Shown here one piece after another: positions 9,867 through 17,740 of a stretch of 64,000 bases of DNA. This DNA is from Neisseria sp. MVDL19-042950 (GTDB lineage Bacteria > Pseudomonadota > Gammaproteobacteria > Burkholderiales > Neisseriaceae): positions 1 to 64,000 of the forward strand of contig NZ_JAUKWH010000004.1 in the NCBI RefSeq assembly GCF_030504625.1, written 5' to 3'. The notes under the pieces are model-generated. The model was not told the origin of the DNA, ran no database searches, and saw only the letters and a program-made list of their open reading frames with translations. Position 1 is the stretch's first letter. Each line of letters opens with the position of its first letter. The position numbers were made by a program, and so were the translations under genes.

Positions 9867-9927
9867 TTCAGACGGCCTTGTGGTGTGAATCTTGAAGATG
9901 CGTATTGTAGCAAACGGAGGAAGGGTT

Positions 9928-9957
9928 GAGGCCGTCTAAAAAGTTTCAGACGGCCTC
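9928..9957 (-). terminator. degenerate DUS hairpin after the 110-residue exported protein gene
   Basis: GAGGCCGTCT..AGACGGCCTC stem; one DUS arm has lost the TGAA end (reads GCCGTCTAAA), so only the other would work for uptake. Confidence 0.65.
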
Positions 9958-9999
9958 AAGAGCATACAGCCAACCATTTGCCTGCTTCGGGCAGATGTT

Positions 10000-10332
10000 T
10001 TAGTCAAACTTTTTGCAACTCACACTCTCATCTCTACAGAAGAAACCGTCTTGCTCTTTTGTACAGGCTCTACGGGAAGCGATGCGCGCCAAGCCTTCGT
10101 TGTAATCGGTGGCTTCATAAGTTTTGCCGAATACCGAAATACTGCACACATACACGGGATTTCTTGTTCTACGGTGTTCGATAACGATACTCTGCTTATT
10201 CTGTTTTTCCAGCAATTCCAAGCGTTTTTCCAGATAAGTGATGCGGGATTCCAATGCGGCGATACGTGCGTCGGTGTCGGCGAATGCGCCGGCAGATGCC
10301 ATCAGCAAAGTAAGTAACAGGCTTTTTTTCAT
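10000..10332 (-). CDS. small exported protein with a coiled coil, function unknown
   Basis: Not a family I can name. The 110-residue product begins with a classic signal peptide (MKKSLLLTLLMASAGAFA, cleavage probably after AFA), then a short coiled coil (DARIAALESRITYLEKRLELLEKQNK) and a C-terminal part with four cysteines (VCSIS, RACTKEQ, FFCRD, SCKKFD) that probably form two disulfides in the periplasm. The start at 10332 is chosen because the signal peptide begins there; a longer frame from 10356 adds eight residues. It stands alone between mutS and gltX. Confidence 0.7.
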   Translation of the reverse strand: MKKSLLLTLLMASAGAFADTDARIAALESRITYLEKRLELLEKQNKQSIVIEHRRTRNPVYVCSISVFGKTYEATDYNEGLARIASRRACTKEQDGFFCRDESVSCKKFD

Positions 10333-10445
10333 GGTTGTTTGTCCTAAAAGTTTCATTTAATAACGGTTGGCTATGTATTGATTATAATAAAAAAATGCAT
10401 AAGCCATCATACAAATTGCTTAAAAAACGGTTAATGCTAAGTTTA

Positions 10446-10480
10446 AAAGGCCGTCTGAAAGATTGTTTCAGACGGCCTTT
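10446..10480 (-). terminator. DUS inverted-repeat terminator after gltX
   Basis: AAAGGCCGTCTGAAA / complement with a 5-nt loop, 18 bp after the gltX stop, T-rich on the minus-strand exit side. Confidence 0.8.
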
Positions 10481-10497
10481 TACCCGAATATACCGGA

Positions 10498-11892
10498 TTA
10501 GCTGCGAATCCGTGTCAACACTTCTTCTTTACCGATTAATGCCAACACCGCATCCACGCTCGGGGTTTTGGCGGTGCCGCACACGGCCAAACGCAGCGGC
10601 ATGCCGAGTTTGCCCATTTTGATGCCTTCGGCTTCACAGAAAGGTTTGAACAAATCGTGGATGGCTTCGGCATTCCAATCGCTCAAACCTTCGAGTTTTT
10701 CGGCGAAACGCAACATGCGCTCGGGTGCGTCTTCGTCCCAATGTTTTTGCACATCGGCTTCGGCGGGCGTGCCTTTTTGGTAGAAATAAACGCATTCGTC
10801 GGCAAGCTGGTTGAGGTCTTGGGCGCGTTCTTTTACCAATTCGAGCACATCTTCCAATGCGGGTTTGTCGGTTTCATGAATATCGCGCACTTGCAAACGG
10901 GGTTTAACCAGTTCGGCCAATTTTTCATTGGGTGTGATTTTGATGTGTTCACCGTTAATCCAGTAGAGCTTTTTCAAATCCATGCGGCTGGGCGACGGGG
11001 AAACGTCTTTCAAATCAAACCATTCGACAAATTGCTTCATGGTAAAGAATTCGTCGTCTCCGTGCGCCCAACCCAAACGGGCGAGATAGTTCAGCATGGC
11101 TTCGGGCAGGATACCCATCGCGCCGAAATCGGTAATCGCCACGGTATCGCCGCTGCGCTTGGAGATTTTCTTGCCCTGTTCGTTCAAAATCATCGGCAAA
11201 TGCGCGTATTCGGGCAGGGTGGCGCCCATTGCTTTTAAAATATTGATTTGCTTGGGCGTATTGTTCACATGATCGTCGCCGCGGATGACGTGGGTAACGC
11301 CCATATCGTAATCGTCCACCACCACGCAGAAATTATAAGTGGGCGTGCCGTCGGCGCGGGCGATGATTAAGTCGTCCAAGGCTTCGTTGGGAATGCTGAT
11401 TTCGCCTTTGACCAAATCGTTCCATGTGGTCGTGCCGTCAATCGGGGTTTTGAAACGCACCACCGGTTCAACGCCTTCGGGTACGGGCGGCAGGGTTTTG
11501 CCGGCTTCGGGCCGCCAGCGGCGGTCGTAAGTGGCCGTGCCTTCTTTTTCAGCTTTTTCACGCATGGCTTCCAGCTCTTCTTTGCTGCAATAGCAATGGT
11601 AGGCGTGGCCTTTTTCGAGCAGCTCGGCAATCACTTCTTTGTAGCGGTCGAAACGGCGGGTTTGATAAACCACATTGTCGGCATTGTCGTAGTGCAGGCC
11701 GACCCAATTCATGCCGTCGAGAATGATATTGACCGATTCGGCGGTAGAACGCTCCAAATCAGTGTCTTCGATACGCAACAAAAATTCGCCTTTGTGTTTT
11801 CTGGCGAATGCCCATGAAAACAGGGCGGTGCGCACGCCGCCGATATGCAGATAACCGGTGGGGCTGGGGGCAAAACGGGTACGGACAGTCAT
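10498..11892 (-). CDS. gltX: glutamyl-tRNA synthetase
   Basis: Class I synthetase charging tRNA-Glu (and, in organisms lacking GlnRS, tRNA-Gln). The 464 residues show the HIGH-type motif SPTGYLHIGGVRTALFSW near the N-terminus, LRIEDTD, VIRGDDHVNNTPKQ, the KMSKS-type GKKISKRSGD (about residue 240) and the helical anticodon-binding C-terminus. It is monocistronic, flanked by DUS hairpins on its downstream side. Confidence 0.98.
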   Translation of the reverse strand: MTVRTRFAPSPTGYLHIGGVRTALFSWAFARKHKGEFLLRIEDTDLERSTAESVNIILDGMNWVGLHYDNADNVVYQTRRFDRYKEVIAELLEKGHAYHCYCSKEELEAMREKAEKEGTATYDRRWRPEAGKTLPPVPEGVEPVVRFKTPIDGTTTWNDLVKGEISIPNEALDDLIIARADGTPTYNFCVVVDDYDMGVTHVIRGDDHVNNTPKQINILKAMGATLPEYAHLPMILNEQGKKISKRSGDTVAITDFGAMGILPEAMLNYLARLGWAHGDDEFFTMKQFVEWFDLKDVSPSPSRMDLKKLYWINGEHIKITPNEKLAELVKPRLQVRDIHETDKPALEDVLELVKERAQDLNQLADECVYFYQKGTPAEADVQKHWDEDAPERMLRFAEKLEGLSDWNAEAIHDLFKPFCEAEGIKMGKLGMPLRLAVCGTAKTPSVDAVLALIGKEEVLTRIRS

Positions 11893-11967
11893 GGTTTCGG
11901 CTCCGGTAATAGGGAAAGGCGTTATTGTATAGAGGGGTGGAGAATTATGCTACTTTGCAGGTGGAAG

Positions 11968-11998
11968 AGGCCGTCTGAAACCAAATTTCAGACGGCCT
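11968..11998 (-). terminator. DUS inverted-repeat terminator after the dienelactone hydrolase gene
   Basis: AGGCCGTCTGAAA and complement with a 5-nt loop, 29 bp after the stop at 12027. Confidence 0.75.
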
Positions 11999-12026
11999 TT
12001 TATTCGTATAAATCCGATCCTGCCGG

Positions 12027-12758
12027 TTACAACACCCGTTCCAACAAATTCAGCATATTTTGCCATGCCGCTGCCGCTGCGGTTTCATCATAAGCCAAAT
12101 CCACGCCATTTTTCTCGCCGTTGCGGGTCGCCTGCGGGTTGGTAAAACCGTGTTTGGCATCAGGAAAAACATCCACATGGTAATGCACTTTGGCGGCTTT
12201 CATTTCCTGCTCGAATGCGGCCACGTCATCCATCGAAACCATCACGTCTTTGCCCGCATGTTCAACCAGAATCTCACCCTTAACAATACCTTCCAGAGCG
12301 GGAACAACCGGCGCGAGAATGCCGTGGAAGCTGGTAACGGCTTTCAAATCTTCGCCGCGGCGCGCCATATCGAGCACCACTTTGCCGCCGAAACAGAAAC
12401 CGATTGCTCCGATACTGTGCGGATTCACTTCAGGCTGTGCCGCCAGAGTATGGAAAGCCAGTTTGGTGCGTTCGGCCAAAATAGCCGGATCGGACAATAC
12501 GCCGGTCATCCATTCATTGGCTTGGGCGGCTTCGTCGGTAAGCCGGCCTTCTCCGTATAAATCCATTACCATCGCGGCATAGCCTTCGGAAGCAAGTTTT
12601 TCCGCCGCTTGTTTGGCGTGATCGCTCATGCCCCACCATTCGGGAGCAACCAACACGCCAGAAAGGTCGTTAACGGCCGGTTCGGGCAAGCACAAATAGC
12701 CTTGCAGATTCAAGCCGTCGGCAGTGGTGTAATTTACGGTGCGGGTGGTAAAAGACAT
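12027..12758 (-). CDS. dienelactone hydrolase family protein
   Basis: Alpha/beta hydrolase of the DLH family (243 residues). The nucleophile elbow is GFCFGG with a catalytic cysteine, followed by Asp in HAGKDVMV and His in DAKHGFTNPQ, the Cys-Asp-His triad of the family. The N-terminal GVLVAPEWWGMSDHAKQAAEKLASEGYAAMVMDLYG is typical. The natural substrate is unknown: classical DLH opens dienelactone in chlorocatechol breakdown, but no such pathway is nearby and many homologues are general esterases. Monocistronic; cytoplasmic (no signal peptide). Confidence 0.9.
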   Translation of the reverse strand: MSFTTRTVNYTTADGLNLQGYLCLPEPAVNDLSGVLVAPEWWGMSDHAKQAAEKLASEGYAAMVMDLYGEGRLTDEAAQANEWMTGVLSDPAILAERTKLAFHTLAAQPEVNPHSIGAIGFCFGGKVVLDMARRGEDLKAVTSFHGILAPVVPALEGIVKGEILVEHAGKDVMVSMDDVAAFEQEMKAAKVHYHVDVFPDAKHGFTNPQATRNGEKNGVDLAYDETAAAAAWQNMLNLLERVL

Positions 12759-12843
12759 GGTTTAATCCTCTATTTAACGGTTTCAGACGGCCTTTAGCTT
12801 AATGGAACAAGCATTTATATACAAGGTGCCGGTATCGCCGGAA

Positions 12844-12881
12844 AAGGCCGTCTGAAAACTTTATTTGTTTTCAGACGGCCA
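12844..12881. terminator. DUS inverted-repeat hairpin
   Basis: AAGGCCGTCTGAAAAC and complement with an 8-nt loop, 33 bp after the HxlR-type regulator gene. Confidence 0.7.
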
Positions 12882-12913
12882 ATGATTATGGCAAATTTCT
12901 TCGATATATATGC

Positions 12914-13336
12914 TTAAGTAAAATCGGATGAACGCCTATGGATAGACAACGGTTCCTCTGCGAAAACTGCATCGGGCACTGTATCTCCCCAACGGCGCAT
13001 AGCCGCCAACACATCACGCAGCGCTTCACCCAACGGTGTAAGCGCATAAACAACGCGCGGGGGTGTTTCGGCAAATACCGTTCGGGTAACGATTCCATAT
13101 CGTTCGAACTGCTTTAACCGATGGCTTAGCGTATGAGCACTGATACCGGGTAGAGCTTCCCGTAAATCATTGAAACGGAGAGGGCCTTCAAGCAGTTCGC
13201 GCACAATCAAGGTGGCCCACGGCCCATCCAACAGCATCAAAAAGCGATCTACGCCACAAGAGGGAATTTTTTTGCGTTGCCGTACCATTTTTTTCAATAG
13301 TGCATTTGACGTAACCGAACCATCGTAACATATCAT
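12914..13336 (-). CDS. HxlR-family winged-helix transcription regulator
   Basis: 140 residues with the HxlR/MarR-like winged helix: cysteine in IPSCGVDRFLMLLDGPWATLIVRELLEGPLRFNDLREALPGISAHTLSHRLKQFERYGIVTR, then the wing VVYALTPLGEAL. The single cysteine before the helix is the usual place for redox or electrophile sensing in this family. It is divergent from an NmrA-type reductase with only 38 bp between the two start codons, so it very likely represses or activates that gene and itself. An internal ATG at 13288 would leave 86 bp for the promoters and still keep the whole domain; neither start has a clear ribosome binding site. Confidence 0.85.
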   Translation of the reverse strand: MICYDGSVTSNALLKKMVRQRKKIPSCGVDRFLMLLDGPWATLIVRELLEGPLRFNDLREALPGISAHTLSHRLKQFERYGIVTRTVFAETPPRVVYALTPLGEALRDVLAAMRRWGDTVPDAVFAEEPLSIHRRSSDFT

Positions 13337-13374
13337 AAAAGCACGGATAAGTTTATTTTATAAAGGAATTTACA

Positions 13375-14235
13375 ATGGCCATTATTGTTCACGGCGCTAC
13401 CGGCGCTCAAGGTGCGCCGTTATTGGCGCGTTTGCTACGCTCCGGCAAACAGGCGGTTGCAGCGGTCCGTAATATTTCTTCGGTAAAACAAACCGAAGCC
13501 GTAGCCTTGGATAATGCTTCGGTCGATTCACTGGTTGAAGCATACCGCGGCGCAGAAGGAGTATTTATCCACCTGCCTTTAGCCAGTGAGAAAGAACGCT
13601 TAAACTATGCGCACAATATTGCAAAAGCAATTTCAATTGCCCAACCTGAACGCGTAGTCATTTCCACCAGCGGCGGTGTGATAGATGAACCGGACACACT
13701 TCTGCAACTGCCGGAAGAAAGCGCCGTTGCAACACTGGTCCGTGAAGTAAAAGCCAGCCAAGTTTCGATGGCCGTAATCGCTACTCGCCTTTATCTTGAA
13801 AACCTTTTGCTTCCGGTTATTTGGGAACCGCTGAAAACGGAAAAAATATTGCGCTATCCGTTGCGGGAAGATTATCCGGTTTCGTGGTGTTCCCATTTAG
13901 ACGTTGCCAACGTAGCCGAACGTTTGCTATTTGACAACACAATAGAAGGTATTGTCGGTGTCGGCCAAATACCGGGGCTGACCGGTCCGCAACTTGCAGA
14001 AAAATTTGCCGATTATTTCGGTTGTCCGATTAAATTCGAAAGTTTGAAACCATCTGAATTCGGTCATTTGATTGCGCCGATAATCGGTGAAAATGCCGCT
14101 ATCGGTGTAAGAACATTATATGAAATTTTGGCACAAGAAAAAGCGAACGTTATTCATAAGAAAACCAGCGCACAGCAAACTCTCGGCATTAACCCACGTA
14201 CGGTTCAGCAATGGCTGGGAGAAATCGGTATGTAG
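13375..14235 (+). CDS. NmrA-like NAD(P)-binding protein, probable quinone or aldehyde reductase
   Basis: 286-residue atypical short-chain dehydrogenase of the NmrA/QorB kind. GATGAQG (residues 7-13) is the dinucleotide motif; the family lacks the Tyr-x-x-x-Lys pair in the normal place. RLYLENLLLP and SHLDVANVAERLLF fit NmrA proteins. E. coli pairs a 286-residue quinone oxidoreductase of this kind (QorB/YtfG) divergently with an HxlR regulator (YtfH), and the same layout is seen here, which suggests a response to quinones or other electrophiles. Substrate is inferred. Confidence 0.8.
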   Translation: MAIIVHGATGAQGAPLLARLLRSGKQAVAAVRNISSVKQTEAVALDNASVDSLVEAYRGAEGVFIHLPLASEKERLNYAHNIAKAISIAQPERVVISTSGGVIDEPDTLLQLPEESAVATLVREVKASQVSMAVIATRLYLENLLLPVIWEPLKTEKILRYPLREDYPVSWCSHLDVANVAERLLFDNTIEGIVGVGQIPGLTGPQLAEKFADYFGCPIKFESLKPSEFGHLIAPIIGENAAIGVRTLYEILAQEKANVIHKKTSAQQTLGINPRTVQQWLGEIGM

Positions 14236-14270
14236 TTAAGCAAATGGCTTTCAGCTTGAACGTTGATGTG

Positions 14271-14310
14271 AATAAGGCCGTCTGAAAACAAGTTTTCAGA
14301 CGGCCTTATT
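14271..14310. terminator. perfect DUS palindrome terminator
   Basis: A 19-bp stem starting AATAAGGCCGTCTGAAAAC with only two central bases unpaired; serves the convergent NmrA-type gene and mnmE. Confidence 0.85.
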
Positions 14311-14318
14311 TGTGTGGT

Positions 14319-15686
14319 TTACTTACCGATACAAAATCTCGAAAAAATCACGCCCAATAAATCGTCCGCCGTAAATTCTCCGGTGATTTCGTTACAGGCG
14401 GTTTGAGCCAGCCGCAGGTGTTCGGCCAGTAGCTCGATTTGGTTGTTGCCGCACAGGGCGGCGTTTTCCAATTCGGCTTCGGCGGCATGCAGCGCAGTGA
14501 GGTGGCGGCTGCGGGCGAGGAACAGGCTTTCGCTTTCGCCTTGCCAGCCGATTTCCTGCAACAGGGCCTGTTTCAATAAATCCAAGCCTTCGCCTGTTTT
14601 GGCGGAAAGTTTGATTAAGGTATCGGCACCGCTTTGCGTATCGAGGCCGTTTGTAAACATGCCTGCCGATTCGCCGGTGAGGTCGGTTTTGTTGTGGATT
14701 TCAATGCGCTTGAGGGTGTCGGGCAGGCTGTCGAGAATGGTTTGGGTTTTGGCGTTGATGCCTTCGCGCGGGTCAATCAGAATCAGGGCGACATCGGCCT
14801 CTTTTACGGCTTTATGGCTGCGTTCGATACCGATTTTTTCCACCACGTCATCGGTTTCGCGCAAGCCGGCGGTGTCGATGATGTGAACGGGCACGCCGTC
14901 TAAGGTAATTTGTTCGCGCACGGTGTCGCGGGTGGTGCCGGCGATGTCGGTAACGATGGCGATGTCATCGCCCGCCAAAGCGTTGAGCAGGCTGGATTTG
15001 CCGACGTTGGGCGCGCCCACCAGCACCACATTCATGCCTTCGCGCAAAATCGCTCCTTGTTCGGCACTGGCCAACACGGTTTTCAGACGGCCTTGCAGCT
15101 CCGCCAGCTTGCCGCGTGCGTCGGCGGCTTCGAGAAAATCGATGTCTTCTTCGGGAAAATCGAGTGTGGCTTCCACCAGCATCCGCAAGGTGATCAATTC
15201 GTCCACCAGCGCGTGAATGTGCTGGGAAAACGCGCCTTTGAGCGAGCGCACGGCCATGCGCGCGGCGGAACGGCTGGAAGCGTCGATCAAATCGGCCACG
15301 CTTTCGGCTTGCGCCAAATCGAGTTTGTTGTTGAGGAAGGCGCGCTTGGTAAATTCGCCCGGTTCGGCCATGCGCGCGCCCAGTTGCAGGCAGCGTTGCA
15401 GCAGCATATCCATCACCACCGGCCCGCCGTGGCCTTGCAGTTCGATCACGTCTTCGCCGGTAAAGCTGGCGGGTGCGGCGAAGTAGAGCAGCAGGCCGTT
15501 GTCGATGGGTTGGCCGTCTGAATCCAAAAAGTCGGTGTAAAGGGCAACGCGCGGTTTGGGCGTTTTGCCGCCGCTGATCTGTTGCGCCAACGGCAGCAGG
15601 TTTTTACCGGAAATGCGGACAACGCCGACACCGCCACGCCCGGGGGCGGTGGCAATGGCGGCTATGGTGGGGCTGGGTGCAGACAT
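14319..15686 (-). CDS. mnmE: tRNA modification GTPase MnmE
   Basis: With MnmG it installs carboxymethylaminomethyl on U34 of certain tRNAs. The 455-residue protein has the N-terminal formyl-THF-binding domain ([21 protein letters not shown]), the all-helical region, an inserted G domain with P-loop GAPNVGKSS (about residues 223-231), [16 protein letters not shown] and NKTD, and the C-terminal catalytic CIGK (452-455). DUS copies lie inside the gene near 15083 and 15507. Monocistronic. Confidence 0.97.
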   Translation of the reverse strand: MSAPSPTIAAIATAPGRGGVGVVRISGKNLLPLAQQISGGKTPKPRVALYTDFLDSDGQPIDNGLLLYFAAPASFTGEDVIELQGHGGPVVMDMLLQRCLQLGARMAEPGEFTKRAFLNNKLDLAQAESVADLIDASSRSAARMAVRSLKGAFSQHIHALVDELITLRMLVEATLDFPEEDIDFLEAADARGKLAELQGRLKTVLASAEQGAILREGMNVVLVGAPNVGKSSLLNALAGDDIAIVTDIAGTTRDTVREQITLDGVPVHIIDTAGLRETDDVVEKIGIERSHKAVKEADVALILIDPREGINAKTQTILDSLPDTLKRIEIHNKTDLTGESAGMFTNGLDTQSGADTLIKLSAKTGEGLDLLKQALLQEIGWQGESESLFLARSRHLTALHAAEAELENAALCGNNQIELLAEHLRLAQTACNEITGEFTADDLLGVIFSRFCIGK

Positions 15687-15797
15687 GCGGAAATTCCGTA
15701 AAATGTAAGAAATGAACGAGTTGATTATATAGCATAGCGGGAAAGCTGAATCATTTTACGGCGCTTGTGGGATAAATCTCCGCATAAAATATAAAAA

Positions 15798-15825
15798 CGC
15801 CCCCGTAAAGCCGATACAGGGGCGG
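15798..15825 (-). terminator. rho-independent terminator after the FKBP gene
   Basis: On the minus strand CGCCCCTG pairs with CGGGGGCG-type bases across a 12-nt loop and is followed by TTTTTATATTTT. No DUS. Between it and the gene (15830-15885) lies an imperfect repeat of AGCGAA/TTCGCT units without a clear role. Confidence 0.7.
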
Positions 15826-15905
15826 TATGTTTTAGCGAAACTCGCTTGGCTCGTTTTGGCGAAGCTCACTAAGTTCGCTTTCAGACGGCCTTAGACCTTC
15901 CGGTT

Positions 15906-16232
15906 TTATTCGTAGACTTTCAGTAATTCCACTTCAAAAATCAACGTGGCATTGGGCGGAATCACGCCGCCTGCACCGTGTGCACCGTAACCCATCTCCG
16001 GCGGAATGGTGAGTTTGCGTTTACCGCCTTCCTTCATACCGCCGAAACCTTCGTCCCAACCTTGGATCACTTGGCCTACGCCCAAAGTGATGGTCAGCGG
16101 CTGGCGACGGTCGAGGCTGGAATCGAACTTGGTGCCATCTTCAAGCCAACCGGTGTAATGTACCGTGATTTCTTTGCCTTTTACCGCTTCTTTACCGTGG
16201 CCGGTTTCGATGTCTTCAATAATCAGGCTCAT
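15906..16232 (-). CDS. FKBP-type peptidyl-prolyl cis-trans isomerase
   Basis: 108-residue single-domain FKBP, speeding proline isomerisation in folding. The whole domain is visible: [82 protein letters not shown], with the active-site Tyr, Asp, Ile-x-Trp and Tyr. There is no signal peptide, so it acts in the cytoplasm. The start at 16232 fits the short Neisseria-type FKBP; a longer frame from 16277 is unlikely. In pathogenic Neisseria I recall that this gene (fbp) flanks pilE together with lpxC; here other genes lie between. Confidence 0.94.
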   Translation of the reverse strand: MSLIIEDIETGHGKEAVKGKEITVHYTGWLEDGTKFDSSLDRRQPLTITLGVGQVIQGWDEGFGGMKEGGKRKLTIPPEMGYGAHGAGGVIPPNATLIFEVELLKVYE

Positions 16233-16303
16233 ACAGATTCCTTCGCTATCAGGTTGGAAATGCGGCAAGGTTAACATAATTTACCGCAGGCGGCATGCGT
16301 ATT

Positions 16304-16531
16304 TCAGTTGCCTACGCATTGATGCAGCGGAAAGCGGGCTTGCCCGGCTTGAACGTTTCTTTTACGTTCGATGCGGTTCCATGCTTTTTCGTGGAAATAG
16401 AAAACAACGGTATTTACCATCGGCTCGATCAATGCCACCGCACCGGAAATACCGATGCTTCCGGTTAAAACGTAAGCGACACCGAAAGCGACGCTAAAAT
16501 GTAAAATGGCAAAAGTAATGGTTTTCAACAT
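16304..16531 (-). CDS. DUF2061 small membrane protein
   Basis: 75 residues: MLKTITFAILHFSVAFGVAYVLTGSIGISGAVALIEPMVNTVVFYFHEKAWNRI matches the DUF2061 pattern of two transmembrane helices with the conserved 'E..vNt..yy.HE..W'. It lies in the inner membrane; function unknown. The tail after residue 58 (RNVQAGQARFPLHQCVGN) is not conserved in the family as I know it. It points the same way as the FKBP gene, 71 bp upstream of that gene's start. Confidence 0.85.
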   Translation of the reverse strand: MLKTITFAILHFSVAFGVAYVLTGSIGISGAVALIEPMVNTVVFYFHEKAWNRIERKRNVQAGQARFPLHQCVGN

Positions 16532-16716
16532 AATATATTCCTAAACAAACAGGCCGTCTGAAGATTCCGCAGCCTGCTTCGGATATCGGTTTAAAATCGG
16601 GCTGACGGATTATTTTGTTATGATAACTATTTTCAATTAATAAACGAAATTTAATTTTCTTAATCTATTATTAGCCAATTTTTATCGATTTTATAAACTT
16701 ATAGAGAGAAACAATA

Positions 16717-17667
16717 ATGAAGATACTCAAAGTAGTTGTTCTCGACCGCGGTACCCTTCCCGAAAGACCGTTCACTTTCCATTTCGAGCATCAAACCGTT
16801 GAATACGAAAAAACGGCTCCTGAAGAAACAGCCGAACGCATTCGCGATGCGGATATTATCATCACCAATAAAGTGAAGATTTCCGCCGAACACATCACCG
16901 CCAACCCGCAGCTCAAACTCATCGCCGTTACTGCAACAGGCGTAAACAATGTGGATATTGCCGCCGCTAAAAAAGCCGGAACCGCCGTGCGCAATATCCG
17001 CGCATACGGTAATGAATCGGTGGCGGAACACGCCTTTATGCTGATGATTGCGTTAATGCGCAACCTGCCCGCCTACCAACGCGACATGGCCGCCGGCATA
17101 TGGGAAAAATCGCCGTTTTTCTGCCATTTCGGTGCGCCGATTCGCGATTTGAACGGCAAAACTCTGGCTATTTTCGGTCGTGGCAATATCGGCGAAACTC
17201 TGGCGAGTTATGCACGCGCATTCAATATGGATGTGATTTTCGGCGAGCACAAACACGCCGCAACCGTGCGCGAAGGTTATGTTTCCTTCGGCGAGGCCAT
17301 CCGCAGCGCAGATGTGGTTTCGCTGAACTGCCCGCTCACCGAAGAAACCGCCGATATGATCGGCGAAGAAGAATTGCAGCAAATGAAACCCGGTGCGGTA
17401 CTAATAAACTGCGCCCGCGGCGGTTTGGTAGACGAACAGGCGCTGGTGCCCGCGCTGAAATATGGCCGGCTCGGCGGTGCGGGTTTCGACGTACTCACCG
17501 AAGAGCCGCCGCGCAACGGCAACCCGCTATTGAAAGCGCGGCTGCCCAATCTGATTGTTACCCCGCACGTAGCATGGGGCAGCACCGAAGCGCATAACCG
17601 TCTGTTTGATATTTTACTGGACAACATCAACGGGTTTGTTTTGGGAAACCCGCAAAACATCGTATAA
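16717..17667 (+). CDS. D-2-hydroxyacid dehydrogenase (glycerate/hydroxypyruvate type)
   Basis: 316-residue NAD(H)-dependent D-2-hydroxyacid dehydrogenase. Visible: substrate-domain VTATGVNNVDIAAAKKAG, the dinucleotide motif GRGNIGETLASYARAF, catalytic Arg in NCARGGLVDEQAL, Glu in DVLTEEPP and His in VTPHVAWGS. The sequence is nearest HprA-type glycerate dehydrogenase; lactate or other 2-ketoacid substrates remain possible. The upstream 16532-16716 spacer is AT-rich and shared with the divergent DUF2061 gene. Confidence 0.9.
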   Translation: MKILKVVVLDRGTLPERPFTFHFEHQTVEYEKTAPEETAERIRDADIIITNKVKISAEHITANPQLKLIAVTATGVNNVDIAAAKKAGTAVRNIRAYGNESVAEHAFMLMIALMRNLPAYQRDMAAGIWEKSPFFCHFGAPIRDLNGKTLAIFGRGNIGETLASYARAFNMDVIFGEHKHAATVREGYVSFGEAIRSADVVSLNCPLTEETADMIGEEELQQMKPGAVLINCARGGLVDEQALVPALKYGRLGGAGFDVLTEEPPRNGNPLLKARLPNLIVTPHVAWGSTEAHNRLFDILLDNINGFVLGNPQNIV

Positions 17668-17681
17668 ATTAGATATAAACC

Positions 17682-17717
17682 GAGAGGCCGTCTGAAAGAT
17701 TATTTCAGACGGCCTCT
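17682..17717. terminator. DUS inverted-repeat terminator, convergent
   Basis: GAGAGGCCGTCTGAAA and complement with a 5-nt loop, between the dehydrogenase gene and gnd. Confidence 0.8.
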
Positions 17718-17740
17718 TAAACAATATCTATCGAATTCAA

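Noticed and set aside
8562-9929. 455-codon frame on the plus strand
   Set aside because: Wholly antisense to mutS, composed of low-complexity residues typical of a shadow frame, and no family resemblance.
16619-16650. Possible Fur box before the D-2-hydroxyacid dehydrogenase gene
   Set aside because: Only about 11 of 19 positions agree with the Fur consensus in an AT-rich stretch, which is not convincing.
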